NCBI GenBank assembly: GCA_036362985.1
Contig: JAYGXS010000003.1
Coordinates: 77,784,916-77,848,915 of the forward strand
From: Ligula intestinalis
Lineage: Eukaryota; Platyhelminthes; Cestoda; Diphyllobothriidea; Diphyllobothriidae
Direction: 5' to 3'
DNA: 64,000 nucleotides
Shown: positions 48,401 to 57,659 of the stretch, piece by piece
Layout of the letters: the number at the start of each line of letters is the position of its first letter
Position numbering within the stretch: position 1 is the first letter of the stretch
Program-made: the position numbers and the translations under genes
The notes under the pieces: model-generated
What the model was told of the DNA's origin: nothing
The model's database searches: none
What the model saw: only the letters and a program-made list of their open reading frames with translations

Positions 48401-51400
48401 GACTTCGCTAAAAGAGATAAATAAAAACCAAATCAGCGTTCGTAATAAATTTGCAGCACGAAGAGGCACATCATCAATCAAGACGACCACACACCTATCA
48501 GACAGCAGCCCCCGCCACAGCCAATCATTTGGTGGATAGTGCGTCAGATGGAGCAGCTACAGAACTTGGAGCTAGGCACGCTACCGACTTATAGCAATTG
48601 CATCGACATCGGAATGGACGTACACCATTGTGATGGCTGTCTGGAACCAAAATACGGCCAACGGCGGTGACAATCCAACTGCAAATAATATCAGCCTTTG
48701 GCGTCAAGGGATGATGCAGACAAAGCTATCAGCTGTTTAGGCTTATTCGTGCGCCCCCCTCCCCTAAGCCAGACACATTCTATCAGGGCTGCTGCACGCG
48801 AAAAAATGAATGTGCAGTTCGAATGGCAAAAACGGCGAGGTCCACTGCGCGCCGCAGGAGACATTCACTGAACTCTCTCTTCTCCCCCATTTATCTTGCT
48901 CCGATGGCAAGACAGTGTCCTGAAGTGGATGTGGACGCCGTGGCTGAAATATCTAAAGGGTCCGCCTACGCGTTCCACACACCATCTGGTTCCTAGTAAA
49001 TGGCTCGAAGCTCAAGTCAGTGAAAATACCGGAAAGGTCAATTGGAAAGTTTTCAGGCCACAACTCTTAGCGCATTGTGTTAGGTTTATAGATGGGCTTC
49101 CTAACGTTAACCACGCTGCCCCTCCTCCCTGTCTACTGCACTAGGCGATTGACAAGCGGATGATGACGGTGTTTGGGTGCAGAGAAAGCAAACGCATTGG
49201 GCGTATCATATGCGCACGTGTATAGGGCAGTTGATACGGACTCGCGCACACAGCAGATAGTATTGTCTGCCAAATGCAATTAGCTACAAAGACGGGGAGT
49301 GGCCTTTTCCAGCCAGATGTGGCAATCCCTGGGGCTCGAACTTGGCACCTGTTAATTAGGAGTCCAAAGCCCTACCCAATGAGCTGGGTGCTCACTGTCC
49401 TGACTGTATTGGAGCGCGGCGTGCGCATGACATTTTGGTCATCCTCAAGCCGGAAATGGCTGGATGATGGCGGCTAATAAGCCAGAAATGGTCATTCCAG
49501 TCTCCTTGGTCTTTGCCGGTAATTGCAATCGGCACATAGCCGCTGTAGGCTATGGGCGGGAATCGAGAGTAAGGCCCAATATGAAGACTGCGTCCAGTAA
49601 CGTGATAGGTGAGTGTTCCACTATCGAAACACGCGTAGTGTTAAAGTTAAGTCGAACGGGCGAATCAGCATCCCTACGAAACCGAGGTCACATTAGTTAG
49701 CTCACTCCGGAGATAAACTAAATATTTATTAACAGGGCGCTCTGTTAGGCTTTCTCAAGCAGATAAGCTGTGAAAATGGTGAAAAGGGTTACAAACAGAA
49801 AAATATCCACCAGGTTGCAGGGCGACCGAATACAAAAATATCCTAGACTGGTTGTCAACGACAAAATGCGCATAACTGCGTCAAGAGAATTTTCTTTGGT
49901 ATGGCCTAGTCTATAACCTCGATATCCAAACCACCTATTTCCCTGAACAGTCGGGCAGTGCCTTGAATGCGGAGAGGGGGGCAATGGTAGACGGGCTAAG
50001 CTCCTCGCTCAAATTTGAGATGTGTTTGATTGCTTATTTACGATTGCAGTACGTATAGGCTGGCGAATACGTCAGATGTGTTCGTAGTGAATCGTGTGTG
50101 TCAGTTAACTATGTTGGTTCTTAGTGCGGGGGAGAGTTTACTGGAGTGAGTGAGATGAAAGTGAGAAATCACATGCTCACCTCTTTATAACCCACCAACC
50201 ACAGAGGAGAACAGCCAACCGCTGGAGAGCAGGGATGACGATTGCCGCATTCACCATCTGTTTGTCCTGGAAGCGATCTCGTAGGCATTCGAGGAGTTTA
50301 TCGAAACGAATGACGTGGGCTGAGCAGAGAAAGAAAACACACACAGAAGGCTTGAATAGAGGCGATTTATAAAATCCCCCTCTAATGCGTTATTTGGCCT
50401 CTACTCAAGTGGTTTACTATTCCAACAGTTTTGAGTTGACGGATGGAGGTGTATGTACGACAAAGTAGAAAGACTGGTCAGGTAGTGGAACAACTTGTTT
50501 ATTCTTCTGATCTTTTAAACTCATGCAGGAGTCCATATTCAGAGATGACAGCTGCAACAAAACAGGTTATGGGCACAGGAAGTATTAGCCAATCAACGAC
50601 CAGTGCCGCATTTGACTGTGCAGGGCTTCACATGCCGACACTAGATCAGCACGTCAACTGACCTAGTTCTTATTCGAATCCATAGTTTATATTGATTCGC
50701 AGCTTGTCCTGCTTCCTGTGTGGGCGTGATATCATACAAAGTTCTATAATCTTGACATAAAATGAATCTTAATCACGGTGCATTAATATCTGGCAATGAT
50801 GATTATCACGTTTGGCAAGTAGATGAAGAGGATGATGCTATAGCTTAAGGAGAGGCCTTTTAAGTCACTTGAAGATCTCTCTACATGCTAAATGCTCATA
50901 AGACATAATTCATCACCAACAGTAACGCTATATATTTAAAGCTTTGCTATGAACACCGGCAAGTTCGCCTGCTCATATAATAATACATCGGCCTACCTTG
51001 GAACATACTATAAATTTAATATGACGCAAGTTCTTTTCTTTGAAACACCGACACAGTGACTTTGATGTGAAGGAGTCTAATGATATGCAGACTTGCGCTG
51101 CATGCATCACACCTCACTATCCCATGCAGACTACGTTCCAATGGCAGGACAGAATCACGAATTTGGGAGTGGTTGCGGGACGCTGTCAATGAGTACCATA
51201 TATATGTTCTTTATGGCTATCGAATCTCAGAGAAGGGGGGGGTTATAAATGCGAACCAGGAGCAGAAAGTACCCTGTCTGAAGAGCAGTGATCGTGAGGC
51301 AGGCACGACTGACATGAGAACAATGTGTCTTTACCTTCGCATGGAGACAGTCAAGCGGTCTATAGTGAAGCATGGTTGCGTAAACAGCAAGCTAATGAGC

Positions 51401-54400
51401 GCAATGAACAAACAGCAGCGAAAACTTCGTGCGGATTTTGACAAGGACAACTCTAAAAAGTCTCTTCTTATTTCCACAGGAGTAAGGTGTGCACGTGAAT
51501 ATACGACCTTTGAGAGTTACAGGACCGTCTACAAAGAAATTTAAGGACTACAAATTGGCAGGAAGGGTTTTGGACTTAAAATTCTTCCTAACAGAACATA
51601 GAAAGGAGATCGAAATGTGAGGTCTGTTTGCTGTTCTGAGAGTATTCAAGCCGAAAGTTCCCTCCACTTTCCCTATGGGTCGTCTTAAGACGGGAGTGCA
51701 GGGTCTGTAATCGTAGCTCGATAGCGCACCTAATCGGGCAATATCATCGTGGCGTCCATGAGATCCAATGAACGTCGTTTCCAATATGGTAATTATTTAA
51801 CCTGATGGCCAGGAAACACTTCCAGAAATACGCCACTGACTCCCTTGTTATCTCGTTGGTGCGTTAAGCAAAGAACCTTTATATGACAGTCAGTGGCTCG
51901 CCGAATAAAATGGAAATAACGAAAGCAAATACGATCCGGGTCGCACAGGTTGACACCACTGACATCGCACTGACTATGATCTTTATTTAAACAAAGGATT
52001 GGGGGTTCTCAACTGGATAGTTGGCACGGGCTCAAAAGACCGCGGAAGTAAGAAAAGGAAAAGATACAGCAGCGAACAAAGTTAAAGCTTACGACAGATT
52101 AAAAGGGCCTTCCCAGTCACCGCAAAAATTCGCCCACGAGAAATGAAACTCACCTTTTAGGAGTATAGTCCGAATAACCTCATCCAAGGAAGGCTGTTTG
52201 TGGGGTTCCTGACCATGTTCTTTAACGCTGAACAAATATAAAGATAATATCAGCAAATAGGTGTTGCGAGGGCAACAAAATATAGATGGTAACAATTTAA
52301 AAAAAAACTAAAGGCGTACTGGGTCATGCTACGGCTTAAGGGCCACTATATAAACTCTGGTGAATGAATTGGAAGTTTTCTTTTAGATGAATAACATTCT
52401 ACAACTAGCGGTAGCAAAAAATAAAGACGAGTTAAGGAACTGACATAGAGAACAGTAGTTATAAAACAATTTTGGACTCCGGATAGCTTGATTCATTGAC
52501 TAATTTCTAACGGGTCTTGTGGATGTTATGCTTTATTATTCAATCCTGTAACATTCTTACGGAAATTTATCACTTATAGTTCTATCTGAAAATTAACCTC
52601 GAACACGGACCTCAGTTCATGCAATTATCGTAGACTTCCATAGGAGACAGACACAGAAGTGATACAGCTCGCTGCATAAGCACACCTATTGTATCAAATA
52701 ATTAAGTCAAAATGAGCACTTAGTCTCGCTCACTCCAACCCCAACACTAGCTGCCTGATCCAGCTGGCCTCTATGATGTCACACACTGTGCTTCCCCACA
52801 AGTAACCATCCGCTGCAGCAGATTTGGTCAGCCTAATCCAGTCTTTTCTCCAGCTACGGAAACCAGATACCGAAGGACCACAAACCACTCCCATGACCGG
52901 ACAAACTATATCGAGGCAAGTTTAGACGCCTCAAGTGGGCAACGGCGCCGGATCAAGGTCAGTATAACTTAGTTTATGAGGTGTATGATGAAGGATGTGC
53001 CCGAACAATCTTAACTCGCATACATGGCGTAGGATCTCTTCACGATATTGCAACGAATGCAAACTTTTTTGTTTTAGACAACTTCGGTGTAATCCTCGTG
53101 AAGCATGCAATTTAAGTGGCTTAGCTGCTGACTAGCGGCGATTCTACAGGCGGCCGATAGTATAACAACTTTCAGGGAAGGCTAGCTGCAAAATAAGTAG
53201 ACTCTTGGGTCTGGCGAATAAGCAATCACAGAGACACACTATCAGGGCACGGATGGCTGAGGTCTGGCACACTAGCTGTCCTATAAATGCAGCAAAGTCC
53301 AATGACGACGCTGTGGCACGGCGACCGCTAACCGTCATTAAAAGAGTTTGTTTGAACTACTTTCCTAAGGTCAGGTTGTTGAAGCAAAAAGCTGGAGGAG
53401 ATTACCGCGGACAAACGATCCTAGCGGCTCTTGGGGACACGCCAGTAGTTAAGATCCCCAAGAAAACGTATGAAAAAATGTCCGACGACAGGAGTAAATT
53501 ACTCTTGTTAAATGCAAATTTGGAATTCAAAGTCGCAATCTAAATATTTCAGCCAGAAAAAGCAACATAAATTACACCCACATAAACGTACTCAGTCACT
53601 TCAAGTCTCAGTTTTGATAGCAAAAGTTCTTCGCACTCTCTCTGACCAAAGTCATCAATAGTGTCTGCAAAAGCATCGTTTGCTTGTTCCGTAGAGCACA
53701 AGAGGAAGGAGCGATCTTCGAATGCATTTGTCGGCTAAATCAGAAGGAATACAACATGGACTTTAAAATGGCAGGTTACAATAAATTTGTAAAATATATC
53801 CCTATTAGAATCAAACGCAAAAAGTAAGTTATATCACCTAGCAGAACAAAAAAGTAGAACCAACATTAGCACCTCCGTAGTTGGTGGTCCTCAGATTCGA
53901 CCCACTCCATTTACATAAGGTAGATTGATGTGATACCTGCCTAAACCATGACAAGTATAGATAAGCATCGTTGAAATACAGATGTCTAACCGGAGGCGTT
54001 TTCGAACATATTCAGTGCAATCGGGATAAATATAAAGCGGTTATCTCATGGTGGCTGGTAGAATTCCGCCCAAACATTTACATCAAATTTTAGTCTTGGT
54101 CTATAGGCCTTGAATATACTGGTCTGTACAGTTTATAAAGAAATTAAAAAGCTGCAAGAGTATAAATACATTAAAAAAGTAATACGACTGCAGTACTAAA
54201 TTCGGAATCGGTGTATGTATACTCAAAAAGAAGGCCAATTCTGTGAAAGCGGTAATTCTCAAAATGCACGCGCAGTGACAATAGGTAACGTGACAGACTT
54301 CGCGAACATTGTCGCCAATGCTGCAAAACAAGACGGAGAATACGTGGATACACGCTATAACGACTTTCAGCGCCTTGATGTCAGGCAGGACGGACGGGAG

Positions 54401-55660
54401 CAGTAACACAAAAGCCGGTACAGGACACCAGTAATAATTACGGAAAAAATATGTAAACAAAACAAAAACCAGAAAGAAGACACACAAAGAAATGCATTTG
54501 CATCAATTAAACTCCTTTCACTATTCAAAGCACCATACTGCTTCTCGTACACTACTACGCTGGGCTTGCATATAAAAGATACACTTCGGAATTATTTTCT
54601 CTGAGTGTATATAAAATAATCGACTGGACAATAATAACCATAAGTTAACTAAACCATATTTAAACTGAATGTAAATGTTTTAAGGACTCAAACAGGTAGT
54701 CCGAAGAATGGTACACCAGCCGTAGAAACGACATTATTTTAAAGACGAAAATCTGAAGAGGCAGATGTCGGTGAAAGTGGTAGTTAAAACGCTCTTGACT
54801 AGTACTTGTAAAATTACCTTAAAGCGCTTGAATCTGGCAGGCTTCCAGGGAGTTAGCTGCAATTGGGACAGATACATGAGGTCACTATCATTTTCGGCAG
54901 TCTTTTTTCGGCTTGCCATGCGCCCTGCTCCAATACTGTCATCCGCTTTAAGTCTGGCCGACACTACGGTGGGTTTCGCACCCGTTAAAGCAGAGGGTTC
55001 CTGGGAGCTCGACGACGGTGCTTTATCCGCAGGTTCCGGTGCTGAAATAATGAAACAGAGGCCAACATTTATCAGATCAAAACATGCATCGAGAATAATA
55101 ATAAATATGGAAGTCAGCGTCCAAAAATATAACTCAAATGACCACCAACACTCACCTCGAATAGTTTCCTTCACATTATCGACCACGAGGGCATCCCCAC
55201 GGAGTGGAACAAAATGGCACTCATCTGCAAATAAGTCACTAACAAACTTCTTACTATTTATAAAGTAGCCAAGAAATGATGCTTCCATGGGCATAGGGGT
55301 TGAACGGACCGTGTAAGACTCCCTTTAAAAATCATAAAACCTTAACTGCGATTACCTTTTTTCGGTGCTGGTTTTTAGATTACCAGAACGGCCATCACTT
55401 ATGTTAATTTCCAAGTGATCCAAAGTTGACTTTATTCGTACCCCCCTCACCTGCTCCTTTTCTAATGGGCGAGATTTATTCCTATTTTTGTGCTAAAAAA
55501 TCTTGCATATGAATGACAAATTACATAGAGAATTAGGAGTTTTTTCGCACATGACAGTGAAAGAAAACAGTCGATCTACAAAGCCTGATAAGTAAATAAC
55601 AAAAAATACCTCTTTGACAACGCGAGGACCACCGCCATTCAGAGATTCGGACGGCTCCAT
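33318..55660 (-). CDS. POLR3E: POLR3E, RNA polymerase III subunit RPC5 (gene span, 16 exons)
   Basis: RPC5 is the polymerase III-specific subunit that pairs with RPC4 through its N-terminal part. In animals it also carries a C-terminal set of winged-helix domains; it works in the nucleus in initiation and termination. Sixteen minus-strand exons (51, 51, 137, 167, 224, 143, 74, 139, 82, 60, 119, 92, 471, 377, 240 and 126 nt) all join in frame, giving 851 codons, against about 708 in human. The order of similarity to the human protein, compared from memory, is colinear from the start (VVKE/IDCFLSLS for VVQEIDVYLAKS) to near the end (RDIILEEFENQPYI for RQVLLEIFSKNYRV). The extra length is a long Ser/Pro and Glu-rich linker in exons 13-14. 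The last short exon is not identified. Introns range from 32 nt to 6.4 kb and hold many repeats. Confidence 0.92.
34147..34386 (-). CDS. POLR3E: POLR3E exon 15
   Basis: Acceptor CTTTCAATTTAG, donor AGG/GTAAGC, 80 codons, phase 0 at both ends. It contains PFVASLNASALG, a proline run, then KLYDVAVAAGARELKVIWPD. The last part matches the human MLQDTVLAAGCKQILVPFPP region. A GT inside (AAG/GTAATT) is not used: reading through keeps the family sequence. Confidence 0.9.
34972..35160 (-). repeat. tRNA-headed SINE-like repeat (copy 5), in intron 14
   Basis: On the minus strand the head ACGACGAGCTCACAGCTCAA and GGTCGCGAGTTCGAGCCTC (box B) is followed by the body GGGGTTGGCTGACGACAGCG, AATAAGCCAGAAATGGC and TATTTGCCGCCAATACC. 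It is one of the best-preserved copies and lies in the same orientation as the host gene. Confidence 0.8.
35548..35924 (-). CDS. POLR3E: POLR3E exon 14
   Basis: Acceptor CTCCGACAG, donor CAG/GTAGGA, 377 nt. The first 90 codons are an acidic, Glu/Pro-rich disordered linker. The last part, VILNFVREKLQSHPILALSE then LTKACQ, begins the C-terminal winged-helix module (human LKAFVEATFQRQFVLTLSEL). A second AG 8 nt downstream (TGTACAG) would break phase with exon 13. Confidence 0.9.
35938..35961. repeat. (GA)n tract next to exon 14 acceptor
   Basis: A purine run GAAAGAGAGAGAGAGAGAGC on plus is a CT-rich run on minus and forms part of the upstream polypyrimidine tract of exon 14. Confidence 0.7.
36395..40144 (+). 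mobile_element. Helitron, 3750 bp, with both termini, in POLR3E intron 13
   Basis: The left end is TCTGTATACTTAATAAAAGT preceded by A, followed by TGTCTGTCTGTCG as in many animal Helitrons. The right end is a perfect 8-bp stem (GGAAGCCC ... GGGCTTCC, 40111-40137), then GCG and CTAG, followed by T. This is the expected A/T insertion with a 3' hairpin and CTRR end. Inside is a broken Rep coding region but no helicase, so the copy is non-autonomous. It lies opposite to the transcription of the host gene. Confidence 0.88.
37066..40050 (+). pseudogene. broken Helitron Rep coding region, helicase missing
   Basis: Rep is the HUH nuclease that cuts and joins the single-stranded rolling-circle intermediate. 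Pieces in order: a basic Gln/Arg-rich N-terminal part with repeated RSQETQAERR-like units (37066-37500); a CGRCKCFHWED zinc-finger-like block (37600); HRIGSLLPPPDGEPTFLQIY (37880); the Helitron-like N domain (38124-38717, FGRPDQFITFTCNPS); the HUH block GLSHAHILVWL (about 38900); and the tyrosine block YVCKYINKGSD (about 39330). Then RRKVGIPVDGHPGIK and FEDLRTIDG follow. At least three frameshifts or stops separate the pieces. Reading ends shortly before the 3' hairpin, with no Pif1-type helicase motifs. Confidence 0.88.
40455..40476. repeat. poly-G tract
   Basis: An uninterrupted run of about 16 G followed by GAGAGG lies in intron 13. It is a length-unstable homopolymer with no other feature attached. 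Confidence 0.85.
40900..40990 (+). repeat. (CTT)n microsatellite beside a hammerhead-family end
   Basis: GAAGACTCGATCGCTAGG, which resembles the outer end of the H-family repeats (GACTTGATTGCTGG at 61.6 kb), is followed by a CTT/TTC tract of about 15 units with interruptions. It looks like a truncated H-family end whose AAG/CTT stretch has expanded. Confidence 0.5.
42030..42335 (-). repeat. dispersed repeat R, copy 2
   Basis: The reverse complement reads CACTACAATCACCAGGCCAA, CCTGTGGGAGGGATTTATTG, GAAGCCAGGGCTACTGTTGA and GACAGTTGCTTTTACGTGTG. It matches copy 1 at 31100-31430 over about 300 bases. It ends about 20 bases from POLR3E exon 13. Confidence 0.75.
42354..42824 (-). CDS. POLR3E: POLR3E exon 13 (linker)
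   Basis: Acceptor CCCTTCTAG, donor ATGG/GTATGT, 471 nt. The protein part is basic then Ser/Pro-rich (GARRRSRLSGRLSSSSDTDS; SRKRRRLLS; GRRASKRTRTHS) and ends with an acidic patch (EDVAMDTDDEVTIM). It corresponds to the variable region that in human holds an EEEPMDTS motif. The KRRR and KRTR clusters could be nuclear-localisation signals. Much longer than the human equivalent. Confidence 0.85.
42908..42999 (-). CDS. POLR3E: POLR3E exon 12
   Basis: Acceptor TTTTATATTCAG, donor ACAG/GTAAGA, 92 nt. YPEVVHQHHTGWELRIRQLC aligns with the human HPDVVQRQHMLWTGIQAKLE segment. One base at each end completes codons with the neighbours (AG+G giving Arg; G+AC giving Asp). Confidence 0.92.
43085..43375 (+). 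repeat. SINE-like repeat fragments (copy 4), in intron 11
   Basis: GACTGGCTGATGACGGCTAA and GCAGAAATGGCCATTCTGGT (43303-43350) match the conserved body of the SINE-like family. An inverted leader fragment (GGGCGCTTACCGACCCGGTT) lies just before it near 43095. Confidence 0.65.
44331..44449 (-). CDS. POLR3E: POLR3E exon 11
   Basis: Acceptor CACTTCCAG, donor CGAAG/GTATCT, 119 nt. LPALEVTEILEHLGMRISLG, then GHSNHWEFRPPDLNFI, matches human CAEDVKDFLEHMAVVRINKG and WEFILPYDGEFI. The two spare bases AG join the G of exon 12 to give Arg, as in the human KKHP context. Confidence 0.93.
45060..47870. other. POLR3E intron 10, AT-rich, no further feature
   Basis: This part of the 3.4-kb intron shows a poly-G run near 45082, a GC-richer first part (to 45700) and then AT-rich sequence. 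No exon-like frame with splice sites, no transposon protein and no RNA gene was recognised. Confidence 0.5.
47878..47937 (-). CDS. POLR3E: POLR3E exon 10
   Basis: Acceptor TCTTTTTGTAG, donor ACAAAG/GTGGTT, 20 codons, phase 0. MAVFHRGDYLTRKTVSCITK aligns with human MWKFTQSRWVVRKEVATVTK. The frame stays open for 38 more codons, but exon 11 supplies the next homologous residues, so the GTGGTT donor is preferred. Confidence 0.92.
48326..48407 (-). CDS. POLR3E: POLR3E exon 9
   Basis: Acceptor TATCTCTTTTAG, donor GTT/GTAAGT, 82 nt. EVLYPPNTYSEHASVPSAQL then IRARDYV matches human DILYPKDSSSPHSGVPAEVL and RGRDFV. The first base completes Ser with exon 8. Confidence 0.95.
49315..49540. repeat. SINE-like repeat fragments (copy 3), in intron 8
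   Basis: On minus, 49325-49405 reads as a good tRNA-like head (CACCCAGCTCATTGGGTAGG, then AAGTTCGAGCCCC). On plus, 49450-49530 carries the body (AATGGCTGGATGATGGCGGC, AATAAGCCAGAAATGG, CCAGTCTCCTTGGTCTTTGC). Head and body face different ways, so these are two fragments or a rearranged copy. Confidence 0.65.
50181..50319 (-). CDS. POLR3E: POLR3E exon 8
   Basis: Acceptor TTTCTCTGCTCAG, donor AGAG/GTGAGC, 139 nt. HVIRFDKLLECLRDRFQDKQ, then IPALQRLAVLLCGWWVIKS, aligns with human MPFANLMSLLGPSIDSVAVL and RGIQKVAMLVQGNWVVKS. Confidence 0.95.
52154..52227 (-). CDS. POLR3E: POLR3E exon 7
   Basis: Acceptor TTATATTTGTTCAG, donor AAAG/GTGAGT, 74 nt. VKEHGQEPHKQPSLDEVIRT then ILLK corresponds to the human segment with LADQIKILMK. 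Confidence 0.88.
53592..53734 (-). CDS. POLR3E: POLR3E exon 6
   Basis: Acceptor CTTCTGATTTAG, donor ACTGA/GTACGT, 143 nt. AFEDRSFLLCSTEQANDAFA and CEELLLSKLRLEV align with the human HERQYLLCPGSS and SEYLMMLMPP region. The spare GA joins the C of exon 7 to give Asp. Confidence 0.9.
54818..55041 (-). CDS. POLR3E: POLR3E exon 5
   Basis: Acceptor TTCATTATTTCAG, donor AAG/GTAATT, 224 nt. It holds a Ser/Pro-rich stretch (APEPADKAPSSSSQEPSALT), then TVVSARLKADDSIGAGRMAS and LMYLSQLQLTPWKP. The latter fits the human VKQITVRFSRPESEQARQRR and EEPWVHLHYY region loosely. Confidence 0.85.
55156..55322 (-). CDS. POLR3E: POLR3E exon 4
   Basis: Acceptor TGATTTTTAAAG, donor CGAG/GTGAGT, 167 nt. ESYTVRSTPMPMEASFLGYF then ADECHFVPLRGDALVV aligns with human MDKQTFCSSQTTSNTSRYAA and GELHLTPLHGILQL. 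A TTTGCAG inside could mimic an acceptor, but only the longer exon keeps phase with exon 3. Confidence 0.9.
55323..55355 (-). other. POLR3E: POLR3E micro-intron 3 (33 nt)
   Basis: It begins GTAATC and ends TTTTTAAAG. Removing it joins AA-AG with G to give Arg and keeps RPC5 similarity on both sides. Confidence 0.85.
55356..55492 (-). CDS. POLR3E: POLR3E exon 3
   Basis: Acceptor AAGATTTTTTAG, donor AAAAAG/GTAATC, 137 nt. HKNRNKSRPLEKEQVRGVRI then KSTLDHLEINISDGR corresponds to the human AKIKPKQQKVELEMAIDTLN segment. Confidence 0.82.
55493..55524 (-). other. POLR3E: POLR3E micro-intron 2 (32 nt)
   Basis: It begins GTAATTTG and ends ATTTTTTAG. It contains no in-frame continuation that would preserve the family sequence. 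Confidence 0.82.
55525..55575 (-). CDS. POLR3E: POLR3E exon 2 (51 nt)
   Basis: Acceptor GGCTTTGTAG, donor CTCTAT/GTAATT, 17 codons in phase 0. IDCFLSLSCAKKLLILY matches human IDVYLAKSLAEKLYLFQ, the conserved N-terminal signature of RPC5. Confidence 0.85.
55576..55609 (-). other. POLR3E: POLR3E micro-intron 1 (34 nt)
   Basis: It begins GTATTTTTTG and ends GCTTTGTAG. An earlier AG inside (TTATCAG) would lead at once to a TAG stop. Confidence 0.82.
55610..55660 (-). CDS. POLR3E: POLR3E exon 1 with start codon
   Basis: MEPSESLNGGGPRVVKE, 17 codons, donor AAAGAG/GTATTT. It corresponds to human MANEEDDPVVQE. This ATG is chosen because VVKE joins directly to IDCFLS of exon 2. An upstream out-of-frame ATG (near 55735) follows a possible acceptor TTTTCAG at about 55744. 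Confidence 0.85.
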
Positions 55661-55769
55661 TGGACTCCAAACAACCGAGCAATGGAGAAGAAAGGAGGCC
55701 GGTTATAAAAGCCACCGCTTGGATAGTGCATTTAAATAGCTGAAAATATTTTAAGCATAAGGTCACATT

Positions 55770-56320
55770 TCATTTATTTATAAAACTAATTTCGTGCATC
55801 TTTTGTGAAGATTTTATTGTAAATACGTTCTTTAAGCATGTTCGGTTTCAGTTGAAACTTGTCCATGGCGAATAGAGCAGGACGCGAAACTCCAGAAACG
55901 TAATATCGACCGTAAAAAATGAAACGACCTATGACTGACGAATGAAAATTTACAATAGATGGACCCAGTCATGCTGCTCCTAGGCCGGCGATTAAATTTG
56001 CCAATCTACAAATAAAGCTTATGTGTTCTCTCCAAAGGGTTGGTTTTACCATTACGGACATTTTCTGGTGAGATATCTGTTCGATTACCCCTATGATGTG
56101 CAACGTGTTATTTTAGATTAAAACTCGTTTTACTGTGGTTAAGAAGCATTGTATACACAAAAATCTATCTTCATGGTCACTTCTGCTTACTCCTCTTAGT
56201 AATCGCACCTGCTGATCTGAGGTTAGTCGGTCAGCGTCAGCGTATTTGAGGAAAATCAGCTTATGCCTTTGAAATCATTATTTTTCGCATAATATCTCAA
56301 GAAAAAGAAATAATTTTAAG
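55770..56320. other. upstream flank of POLR3E, no recognisable feature
   Basis: No core promoter element can be named with confidence and no gene is seen. Confidence 0.45.
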
Positions 56321-56329
56321 AAGCTACAA

Positions 56330-56620
56330 TCAGGCTATTAAGGCAAGGTCACATTTTTTAACGGTTTCTTTAGGTAACTTAGTCACATTGCCAAATTTGC
56401 GCTGCAGCATATGAATATCAAGTCGGTATTTGAGTGTCTCCACACATTGGCGCGTGCAATCGTCCTGAAGTTTTCCTCTTCCACGGCCCGGTTGGAAAAA
56501 ATACTTCCTATCATCCCATCGTCCTTGGGGCACTTGTAGTTTCACGCGATATCCCTTCAAATGTATGCCCCCGAGATATGCTTTCAGTTTATTTAGTGAG
56601 ATAAATAGGTAAAGCCTTCG
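56330..56620 (-). other. isolated basic open frame, unknown
   Basis: An open frame of about 95 codons reads LNKLKAYLGGIHLKGYRVKL, then KYFFQPGRGRGKLQDDCTRQ, and ends ETVKKCDLALIA with a stop at 56330. It is charged and looks protein-like. There is no convincing upstream exon or start and no recognised domain. It may be an exon of a neighbouring gene or a relic of a mobile element. Confidence 0.25.
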
Positions 56621-56639
56621 AAACTCCCGTTGTTTGCAT

Positions 56640-57640
56640 GCCGTTGTGTCAAAATTGTCCTATTTAAGATAGTATTCACAAAAGGTGAGTAGCATTTTTT
56701 TCAAATACAATCAAGATGTATGTGAGTAGTAGCAGTTCTGACAATAGAGGGGCATGAAGGGACACGCATAATTATCTTAGCCTTCCTCGAAGAGCTGTAG
56801 GGACGTCACCCCCAATGAATGATTGCAGGAGCTAATTTCATTAACATATACTCCGTTGCGTAAAAAATTTCGAACGCAGATTAACCTTAGACCTTTTCGC
56901 GCGCAGCGTCATTGCGTGTCCACGCAGCTGAAGATAGAAGTGCCATTTAAGCATGTCCGGCTCAAGACCGCGTCTTATCTTGTTTATTGAGATAAAAGCT
57001 CCTCTTTTTGCTTGCAATACAGGGAAGTAAATGTAGGCCTTCAGATCTTTTTGTACGAGTATTTTTAGACCTTACAACGCTGCTCTATCTCGAGCCATCA
57101 TTTTCAGTTGATTTCAGGGAAATTTAAGTGTGTACCTTTGAATTCCCTATTTTGTCCATGCGTGCTGTGACATCAAAAATAATACCTCGGCTTATCGCCG
57201 TGTTATATATCATCTTTTGTAAGCGATACCCGTCACACCTGCATGCAGTGTCCTACTGAAGTCGAACGAATTTGCCATACACTTTATCAAATGAATATTT
57301 GTCAGAAGCTCCAAACTCCCTTTTGATAGCGCGCAACAATTCCTTGGCAGTAATTGAAGCCTTGACAAATGGCAACAATGGCTTCATATTGCTATGCAAC
57401 CAAATTCTGAGGAATTTTTTCAAGGATTCTGCGGGAATTTGCTTGTTTTGGCGTGCTCTGATGGCATCTCATGCCACGCCCGCATAAGCTCACGTCATCG
57501 CAATTCTCGGCGCAACTCTGGGGCCAGCCGCATGCTTGTCTGGCGCGAACTGCTAGCAAGCGTGTTCCTTAGGCCTCTCCCGGATTGGTCGATCAATTTC
57601 AAGTCAGTTTTCGGTGACTGACTACGATGACTGCCTTCAC
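56640..57640. other. no recognisable gene
   Basis: Short plus-strand frames near 57272-57621 show no known domain. The A-like element copy starts at about 57660. Confidence 0.4.
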
Positions 57641-57659
57641 TCTAACTGCACTCTAACTT

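Noticed and set aside
49325..49405. tRNA gene on minus strand
   Set aside because: Good box B, but the acceptor arms do not pair well and SINE body sequence lies adjacent.
55156..55224. Shorter exon 4 starting after TTTGCAG at 55225
   Set aside because: It would break phase with exon 3 and lose residues that align with the family. The longer exon fits both neighbours.
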